From JBCBRD01 sp039819785 (GTDB lineage: Bacteria; Pseudomonadota; Alphaproteobacteria; Rhizobiales; Hyphomicrobiaceae), in contig JBCBRH010000005.1 in assembly GCA_039819785.1 (NCBI GenBank), positions 66,795 through 130,794 on the forward strand: 64,000 nucleotides of DNA. Reading direction: 5' to 3'. Positions 57,991 to 64,000 of the stretch are shown here, in pieces; the stretch's first letter is position 1; each line of letters opens with the position of its first letter. The notes under the pieces were generated by a model. The model searched no databases and was not told where the DNA came from. It saw nothing but the letters and a program-made list of their open reading frames with translations. Made by a program: the position numbers and the translations under genes.

Positions 57991-59982
57991 TTAGCCCTTG
58001 ATCCGCGCGGGCAGGCGAACGACAAACCGTGCCCCGATGGGCTGATCACCGTCAGAACCACCTGTGCCAGCATCATCGAACCGGTTTTCAGCCCAGACCT
58101 CGCCGCCATGGGCAACAATGATTTCCCGTGAGATGCTCAATCCCAGGCCGGAATTGTTTCCACGGCTGCTCTCGGCGGTCGGGCGATAGGTATAGAACCG
58201 CGTAAAGATCGTATCCAGTTTGTCGTCTTCGATGCCGGGGCCCTGATCATCGACGCGGACCTCGACATGATCGCCAGCCCTCGACAGCGTGATCGCCACT
58301 GTGCCGTCGGGCGGAGTGAACGAAACGGCGTTGTCGACAAGATTGGTGATCACCTGCGCCAGCCGCCCACCGTTCCCACTCACCATATGCAGGCGCGGGT
58401 TGCCTTCCTCCGCAACCCGGAGCACCACCTGGCAGTGTTCAGCAGCGGGTTTGTCTCGGAAGATGTCGATGACGCCATCCAGCACGTCTTCGAGTTGAAC
58501 AGGATCATTCGATTGGCGCGCGAGTTCGGCATCGAGTCTCGACGCCTTCGACACATCCGTAATCAGTTTGTTGAGCCGTTTCAGCTCCAGTTCAATCTGC
58601 TTGACGAGTTCGGCGCGATCTTCATCCGTTCGGGCATAGGACAGGCATTGAGCCGTTGAACTGGCCGCCGCCAGAGGGTTTTTCAATTCATGCGCGACAT
58701 CGGCGGCGAATTTTTCGCTGCTTTCAATCCGCCGGTACAATGCATTGACCATTGTTTGCAACGCACGGCTCATTTGCGCGACTTCCTCGCTGCCACCATC
58801 TGCCGTTCTTTGCAATTCAGTCCGCGTGTTGATGTCTTTGGACACCCGCTCGGCAGCCGCCGACAACCGGCGCATCGGTTCAGCCACGGTGCGTGCCAGC
58901 ATGAAAGCACTGGCAACAGCCGCCGCGAACGCCACCAGCAACAAATTCCAGAACCCTTTACTTGCTTCACCCAGAATATCGTCGACCTCACCTGGAAGCG
59001 TGGACATCAACAACACGCCGAGCACGGTATCCTGCCGCTTTATGGGAACGGCGACGTTGACGATCTGCTCGCCTTGTTGATTGAGAAACAGGAGCGTCTG
59101 CGGTGTGCCGCGCATGGCTTGCAAGACTTCAGGATAGTTTGCCGCCGTCTGCATATCCGAAGCGCGGTAAACCTGGACCTCCTTGCCGATCAGCAAGTGA
59201 AGCGCACGAGTCCAAAAGTCTTTCCAGCGTGGGCGTTGATCATCGGCTGCGAGATCGCCCGTTTCGTCGTCTGACCCAGGATCAAATTTCAGAATTGTCG
59301 CGGAATCGACGATCACGTCATAGTCGCTTGCAACCACCCTGGCCCTTGTCGCAGTCGGTTCGATGAGCCGTCGAAGGATAGGGGCAACCCGCTCAGGCCG
59401 GATAGACAATTCCAGCGATGCAAAGCCGTCGTCACGAAACGGAATTCGAGCAATCGCATCAACCGCGGGCCGGTCTGGGTCGATAATGCTGTGGCGGCTC
59501 GACACCTTGAGATCGCCCGCGATGGCAGCAGCAATGATCTGCCCCTGCACGCGCAGCGCCTCACTTCGGGTGTTAATGACCCACCGGCTGTCGAAACTGA
59601 CGAGCAGCAAGCCGATGACAACAACCCCCAGACCGATGAGGTTGGAGACCAGAATACGCTTCCAGATGGTGTTGGTTGCAGCACGCCAGATCGAGCTGCG
59701 AGCCACGCGGCTCGTCCAGGCGACGTGTGCCCGCAGCAGCAGATTTCCGACGTGCTGAAGCGCAGATACGATCGGCGACACATATGGCATTTGCGCCAGG
59801 CGTCCAGCCAGCGACCGCGCGGACTTGGATCCAGCATCGAAGGCTGCGCCAAGACCCCTTGCCGCTCGCCGCCCACCCCGCAGGCCCACATGCGCGGCCG
59901 ACCGGGCAAGGGTGCGTAGCGGCGCACCAACTCGCGATCTTAAGCCGTGCGGTGTTTCCAGACCGGGGTCTCTAACCGCCAT
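57991..59982 (-). CDS. chvG: Sensor histidine kinase ChvG/ExoS-like
   Basis: Membrane sensor of acid and envelope conditions in rhizobia and Agrobacterium. The 663-residue protein has a basic N-terminal region of about 125 residues, a first membrane helix (VSNLIGLGVVVIGLLLVSF), a periplasmic domain opening RWVINTRSEALRVQGQIIAAAI, a second helix (FWNLLLVAFAAAVASAFML), HAMP, the H-box FAADVAHELKNPLAAASSTA near 437, then NLVDNAVSFTPPDG, VDDQGPGIEDDKLD and NSGLGLSISREIIVAHGG. The arrangement chvI-chvG-hprK is diagnostic for the family. Its N-terminus is longer than in Agrobacterium ChvG. Confidence 0.94.
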   Translation of the reverse strand: MAVRDPGLETPHGLRSRVGAPLRTLARSAAHVGLRGGRRAARGLGAAFDAGSKSARSLAGRLAQMPYVSPIVSALQHVGNLLLRAHVAWTSRVARSSIWRAATNTIWKRILVSNLIGLGVVVIGLLLVSFDSRWVINTRSEALRVQGQIIAAAIAGDLKVSSRHSIIDPDRPAVDAIARIPFRDDGFASLELSIRPERVAPILRRLIEPTATRARVVASDYDVIVDSATILKFDPGSDDETGDLAADDQRPRWKDFWTRALHLLIGKEVQVYRASDMQTAANYPEVLQAMRGTPQTLLFLNQQGEQIVNVAVPIKRQDTVLGVLLMSTLPGEVDDILGEASKGFWNLLLVAFAAAVASAFMLARTVAEPMRRLSAAAERVSKDINTRTELQRTADGGSEEVAQMSRALQTMVNALYRRIESSEKFAADVAHELKNPLAAASSTAQCLSYARTDEDRAELVKQIELELKRLNKLITDVSKASRLDAELARQSNDPVQLEDVLDGVIDIFRDKPAAEHCQVVLRVAEEGNPRLHMVSGNGGRLAQVITNLVDNAVSFTPPDGTVAITLSRAGDHVEVRVDDQGPGIEDDKLDTIFTRFYTYRPTAESSRGNNSGLGLSISREIIVAHGGEVWAENRFDDAGTGGSDGDQPIGARFVVRLPARIKG

Positions 59983-60138
59983 GCAGTCTCCATATTACGC
60001 GACTGGGTCTCTCGGACGAACCCAAACCGCCTTCCAGACAAGGTATCCTGACCAAGCCAAAACCCTTGCGGGTCATAGCCTGAGCGCTCAAACCCCTGTC
60101 CGCAATGGTTTGCAGACAAAGCGGCCCGATCCTATCGC

Positions 60139-60846
60139 TCACGCTTCCTTGAATCGATAGCCGACACCGTAAAGCGTTTCAATCACATCGAAATCATCAT
60201 CAACCTGCTTGAACTTCTTCCGCAGCCGCTTGATGTGGCTGTCGATTGTCCGGTCATCGACATAGACCTGATCGTCATAGGCCGCATCCATCAGCGCATC
60301 GCGCGTCTTCACAACACCTGGACGTCCCGCGAGTGCCTGTAGGATCAGGAATTCCGTAACCGTCAGGGTGACCGGTTTGCTGTCCCAGTGGCACGTGTGC
60401 CGCTCAGGGTCGAGCTTCAACATACCGCGCTCAAGGACCCGTGAGGCTTCTTCCGGACCACCCACGCCATCCTTCAGCCCAACCCGGCGCAAAACGGCTT
60501 TCACGCGCTCAACGACCAACCGCTGGGAAAACGGCTTGGCGATGTAGTCATCGGCACCCATCTTCAGACCAAACAGTTCGTCAATCTCTTCGTCCTTGGA
60601 TGTCAGGAAGATGACCGGCATTTCGGATTGCTGCTTGACGCGACGCAACAGTTCCATCCCATCCATCCGTGGCATCTTGATATCGAAAATGCCCAGGTCG
60701 GCGGGCTCCTCGGTTAAAGCCTCCAGGGCTTCCGCGCCGTCATTGTAGGTTCTGACGCGGTACCCTTCAGCTTCAAGCGCCATGCGGAGAGAGGTCAGGA
60801 TGTTCCTCTCGTCATCCACAAGTGCGATCGTACTTTTTTCTTTCAT
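60139..60846 (-). CDS. chvI: Response regulator ChvI
   Basis: OmpR-type regulator partnered with ChvG. The 235-residue protein starts at the ATG at 60846 with GTGAGGAACCC just upstream; the frame runs to 61038 without conservation. Receiver: TIALVDDERNILTSLRMALE, phospho-acceptor Asp55 in GIFDIKMPRMDG, and VIFLTSKDEEIDELFGLKMG. DNA-binding winged helix: LTVTEFLILQALAGRPGVVKTR, DDRTIDSHIKRLRKKFKQVD and a final YGVGYRFKE. In related species it controls exopolysaccharide, envelope and acid-response genes. It is divergent from the HugZ-like gene, with 156 bp to chvG. Confidence 0.96.
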   Translation of the reverse strand: MKEKSTIALVDDERNILTSLRMALEAEGYRVRTYNDGAEALEALTEEPADLGIFDIKMPRMDGMELLRRVKQQSEMPVIFLTSKDEEIDELFGLKMGADDYIAKPFSQRLVVERVKAVLRRVGLKDGVGGPEEASRVLERGMLKLDPERHTCHWDSKPVTLTVTEFLILQALAGRPGVVKTRDALMDAAYDDQVYVDDRTIDSHIKRLRKKFKQVDDDFDVIETLYGVGYRFKEA

Positions 60847-61139
60847 GGGTTCCTCACGGTCATGGATGCGACGCCTAGCGGGCCGGCGTAGGGCGTCAAC
60901 TTGAGTGAATTGTGACGCCGAACATATGGCAAAGCTCGGATGACTGCTGGCTGAATATGCGCGGCTGGCCGATAAGGGCAAGCGGCAACGGTCAGACGAT
61001 GGGCGCCAATTGGGCTTTTCCCGGCAAAAATGGGGCATCAGCGGCGGTCACGATACAGATGCCCCGGGGCAGTCGTGGGTGAGAAATCGTTCCCGGCAGG
61101 GGCCAGACGGGCAGGTTTATCGGCAAAAAGGGCAGAGCA
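60847..61139. other. Divergent promoter region between chvI and HugZ-like gene
   Basis: This 293-bp region carries no gene and should hold both promoters. I see no clear box match. Confidence 0.4.
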
Positions 61140-61937
61140 ATGGAACAAAAGAAGTCAGCCGCCGGTCCCGGCGCATACGATCATGCCGCTGCACGCGATG
61201 CCCGGCATTTGGTGCGCAACGCCACAAAAGCAGCTCTCGCGACCCGTGATCACAACACCGAGCACCCCTATGTATCCCTGGTCATCGTGGCAACCGATTT
61301 CGAAGGGTCACCACTGTTGCTTCTTTCAAGCCTCGCCGCACATACGAAAAACCTGCGGGCCGACGCGAGGGCGTCTCTACTGTTTGAGGCAAACAACAAT
61401 GCGCAAGATCCAACCGATGCAACGCCCACAGACCCGATGGCGCGAAACCGCGTGACCGTGACAGGCAGAATGATCGAACTGTCTGATAGCGATGCATCGC
61501 AGGCAAAGTCGCGTTTTCTTGCCCGTCACCCCGGATCAGCAGGCTATGCAGCGTTTACGGACTTCGCGTTTTACAGGCTGGACCCATCAGTCGCGCATTT
61601 CATCGGTGGATTCGGCCGCATCGTCGACATACCAGCTGAAGGGCTGACCTTACCGGCTGCCGATTGTGCTGAACTCAGGCATGCCGAAAGCGACATTGTT
61701 TCGCACATGAATGTAGATCACCAGGACGCCATTAATCTTTACGCAGCGACGGTGATGGGCCGTGCAGCATCAGAGCAGGGCTGGCGCATGATCGGCATTG
61801 ATCCTGAAGGAATTGATCTGCAAAGCGACCACGCAACGCTCCGTATCCCTTTTGAACAAAGGCTTCACAACGCGGCCGACGCGCGCCGGGAACTCAAAAA
61901 TCTTGTGGAGAATGTCAAGACGAATCGCATCGACTGA
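61140..61937 (+). CDS. HugZ-like pyridoxamine 5'-phosphate oxidase-family protein
   Basis: A 265-residue protein of the flavin-reductase-like split-barrel class. The N-terminal domain has ARHLVRNATKAALATRDH, PYVSLVIVATDFEGSPLLLL and SSLAAHTKNLRADARASLLF. FYRLDPSVAHFIGGFGRI follows near 148. The C-terminal DUF2470 domain begins ESDIVSHMNVDHQDAINLYA near residue 183, with the His-rich motif HMNVDH that binds heme in HugZ. Members bind heme, FMN or neither, so a heme-degrading role is possible but unproven. It is a lone gene next to chvI. Confidence 0.85.
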   Translation: MEQKKSAAGPGAYDHAAARDARHLVRNATKAALATRDHNTEHPYVSLVIVATDFEGSPLLLLSSLAAHTKNLRADARASLLFEANNNAQDPTDATPTDPMARNRVTVTGRMIELSDSDASQAKSRFLARHPGSAGYAAFTDFAFYRLDPSVAHFIGGFGRIVDIPAEGLTLPAADCAELRHAESDIVSHMNVDHQDAINLYAATVMGRAASEQGWRMIGIDPEGIDLQSDHATLRIPFEQRLHNAADARRELKNLVENVKTNRID

Positions 61938-62472
61938 TACTTCAATCCAACCGGCATATGTTGCTGGTATTACAACGAACGTCTGAGAAAAATAATTCCG
62001 CTTTGCTTCAACGGCCATCTGCGCCGGGCACGGTACAACTATTGAATGTCTTGTGGCCCCTCTGCAGCCTGCGTAAGCCAGTGACTAAGGGATTGCAAAA
62101 ACCCAGAAAAACACTGGGATTACAGGCGGTCACTCTTAGTGCTGAACATCTCTGGGACCAGCATGCGATGCTCTGTCGATGGACATTTGGGTCCTTTGAA
62201 AACAGGGCAACGAAATCACCGCGGAGATGCAAGGTTCGGTGGGGGCTCCCAAAATCAGCCGGAGATTAAATTGCACGCAATTTGCAAGCCTCGCCCGCCG
62301 ATCAAAGCCGCATTGGGAAATCCGTGGTCTTATCCAACATGACGTTCGTCGTGTCGTTTGCGTTTTCTCCAGATTAATGTGGCCTGAGAAATCGCAATCC
62401 TTTTGACGAAAACGCCACTCTAAAGAACCCTGTCTTGCCAACCCCGCCTGACCAACAAGGTGCTGAAACATT
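61938..62472. other. Intergenic stretch upstream of pckA
   Basis: A 535-bp region. A plus-strand frame (61958-62269) and a minus-strand frame (62136-62471) are open, but neither product looks like a protein. The pckA promoter and possible ChvI or catabolite sites are expected here; I cannot place them. Confidence 0.4.
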
Positions 62473-64000
62473 ATGACACTCCTGACGTTCCCGCTCGATG
62501 CCGCTCAAACCACAATCAAAAATGCAAAACCTGCCGAACTCGTTGAATTCGCTATTCTGCGCGGTGAGGGCAAGCTTGCAGCAACTGGAGCGTTTACGGC
62601 GAACACAGGTCAGCACACGGGGCGTTCTCCGAAAGACAAATTCGTCGTTAAGGATGACAACACTGCAGACGACATCTGGTGGGATAACTCAAGTGCAATG
62701 TCGTCTGAACATTTCGAAAATCTCTTTGCGGATTTCAAAGCCTTCGCAGCCGATAAGCAGCTCTTCGTGCAGGACCTGTTCGCAGGTGCCGATCTGGAAC
62801 ACCGCCTGCCGACGCGGATCGTGACAGAATACGCATGGCATTCGCTTTTCATCCGGCATCTTCTCCGTCGCCCCGAAGCATCGGAACTTGAGGCATTCGC
62901 ACCTGAGTTCACGGTAGTGAATCTCCCAAGCTTCAAGGCATCCAAAGAGCGCCACGGCGCGCGAACTGAAACCATGATCGCGTGCGATTTTACCCGCCGT
63001 ATCGTTTTGATCGCGGGCTCGTCGTACGCCGGCGAGACCAAAAAGAGCGTCTTTTCATTCCTCAACTACCTGCTACCCACCAAGGGCGTTATGCCCATGC
63101 ACTGCTCGGCCAACGACGACGCCGAAACCGGCTCAGCGGTATTTTTCGGGTTATCTGGCACCGGCAAGACAACCCTTTCGGCTGATCCAAATCGCACCCT
63201 TCTCGGAGACGATGAGCACGGCTGGTCATCCAACGGCATCTTCAACTTCGAAGGTGGCTGCTACGCCAAGACAATCCGGCTGTCCGCTGAGGCTGAACCT
63301 GAGATCTACGCCGCCTCAAACCGCTTCGCGACAGTCCTGGAAAACGTGGTGCTGGACGAAAACAGAGTTCCAGACTTCGACGACGGCACTTTGACCGAAA
63401 ACACACGGTCGGCCTACCCGCTCGATTATATTCCCAACGCGTCTGACACGGGTCGCGCCGGTCCACCGAAAAACATCGTCATGCTCACAGCCGATGCCTT
63501 CGGTGTGATGCCGCCGATTGCCAAACTGACACCGGCACAGGCCATGTACCACTTCCTGTCAGGCTACACGGCCAAGGTCGCTGGAACCGAAAAGGGCATG
63601 GGGAATGAGCCGCAGGCTACGTTTTCGACGTGTTTCGGCGCGCCCTTCATGCCGCGACACCCCAGCGTTTACGGCAACCTGCTGCGTGAATTGATTGCCA
63701 AGCACAATGTGGATTGCTGGCTCGTGAACACAGGCTGGACGGGCGGCAAGTATGGCGTCGGGTCCCGCATGCCAATCAAGGCCACGCGGACGCTGCTGAA
63801 CGCAGCGTTGACCGGTGCCCTCAAAGCGCAAACGATGCGGACCGATCCCGTGTTCGGATTTGCGGTGCCAACCGAACTGCCCGGCGTCGACACCAAAATC
63901 CTCAACCCACGCGACACCTGGGCCGACACCACCCAGTATGATCAAACAGCCACCAAATTGGCTGGCATGTTCATCAACAACTTCGCGATTTTCACTGACC
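62473..64000 (+). CDS. pckA: ATP-dependent phosphoenolpyruvate carboxykinase (cut by window end)
   Basis: Converts oxaloacetate to phosphoenolpyruvate, the first committed gluconeogenic step. From the ATG at 62473, with AAGGTG upstream, 509 codons run to the window end; the family is about 535 aa, so only the last 25 or so are missing. Motifs: TGQHTGRSPKDKFVV near residue 45, the substrate loop SSYAGETKKSVFSFLNYLLP near 178-200, P-loop FFGLSGTGKTTLSADPNR near 224-240, metal-binding LLGDDEHGW, FNFEGGCYAKTI, NTRSAYPLDYIPNAS, and WLVNTGWTGGKYGVG. Placement next to chvI-chvG-hprK is conserved in Hyphomicrobiales; rhizobial ChvI-type regulators have been linked to its expression. Confidence 0.96.
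   Translation, partial: MTLLTFPLDAAQTTIKNAKPAELVEFAILRGEGKLAATGAFTANTGQHTGRSPKDKFVVKDDNTADDIWWDNSSAMSSEHFENLFADFKAFAADKQLFVQDLFAGADLEHRLPTRIVTEYAWHSLFIRHLLRRPEASELEAFAPEFTVVNLPSFKASKERHGARTETMIACDFTRRIVLIAGSSYAGETKKSVFSFLNYLLPTKGVMPMHCSANDDAETGSAVFFGLSGTGKTTLSADPNRTLLGDDEHGWSSNGIFNFEGGCYAKTIRLSAEAEPEIYAASNRFATVLENVVLDENRVPDFDDGTLTENTRSAYPLDYIPNASDTGRAGPPKNIVMLTADAFGVMPPIAKLTPAQAMYHFLSGYTAKVAGTEKGMGNEPQATFSTCFGAPFMPRHPSVYGNLLRELIAKHNVDCWLVNTGWTGGKYGVGSRMPIKATRTLLNAALTGALKAQTMRTDPVFGFAVPTELPGVDTKILNPRDTWADTTQYDQTATKLAGMFINNFAIFTD

Noticed and set aside
61958..62471. Frames of 103 and 111 codons upstream of pckA
   Set aside because: Both strands open by chance; no conserved motif, no ribosome site and an ordinary upstream region expected there.

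Overview
The window is chromosomal DNA of an alphaproteobacterium, most likely of the Hyphomicrobiales (Rhizobiales) or a close relative. This rests on gene order and content: rnd-lptC/lptA-lptB-rpoN; trpF-trpB and trpA-accD-folC; the run ahcY - PAS histidine kinase - tsaE/amgK - murU-like - addB - addA - trxA; chvI-chvG-hprK-EIIA-HPr beside pckA; and family proteins typical of that class (DUF1150 beside Hsp20, TIGR02300, NDUFA9-like epimerase). No plasmid, phage or transposase gene was seen, so most of the window is conserved core genome. Identifications are made by reading sequence and recalling families; no search was run.

Layout. 1-5.3 kb (minus strand): RNase D, a fused LptC-LptA protein, LptB and the start of sigma-54. 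5.4-10.5 kb: an accessory block, AT-richer by eye, of small unrecognised genes, a truncated lipase-like gene, a TPR protein, an unrecognised two-gene operon and a DUF1428 gene. 10.7-11.4 kb: five tandem 116/117-bp repeats abutting the 3' end of tRNA-Leu(CAG). 11.6-18.5 kb: NDUFA9-like protein, heat-shock pair hsp20-DUF1150 with a good sigma-32 promoter, an ABC-F ATPase, a glycosyltransferase, tRNA-Ala(GGC) and a TIGR02300 protein. 18.8-30.1 kb (plus strand): aroA-cmk-rpsA, sppA-ihfB-lapA-like, trpF-trpB and tex. 30.3-34.7 kb: two DEAD-box RNA helicases converging on a tautomerase gene, a palindromic repeat cluster and a terminator. 35.1-39.4 kb: a secreted NTF2-like protein, then trpA-accD-folC. 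39.5-54.2 kb (minus strand): trxA, addAB, murU-like, a TsaE-AmgK fusion, a large PAS sensor kinase and ahcY. 54.8-64 kb: a TadG-like vWA protein, the PTS proteins HPr and EIIA, HprK, ChvG, ChvI, a HugZ-like protein and pckA, which is cut by the window end.

How the genes fit together. Envelope biogenesis and stress appear in the Lpt proteins, the ChvG/ChvI acid/envelope sensor and MurNAc recycling (AmgK + MurU). Carbon control appears as an incomplete nitrogen-type/regulatory PTS (HPr, mannose-type EIIA, HprK) next to ChvGI and the gluconeogenic gene pckA. Aromatic amino-acid synthesis is represented by aroA and a trp set in which trpFB and trpA are about 8 kb apart. The less explained parts are the 5.4-10.5 kb accessory block, the tRNA-linked tandem array, a related repeat near ahcY, and the LptC-LptA fusion.
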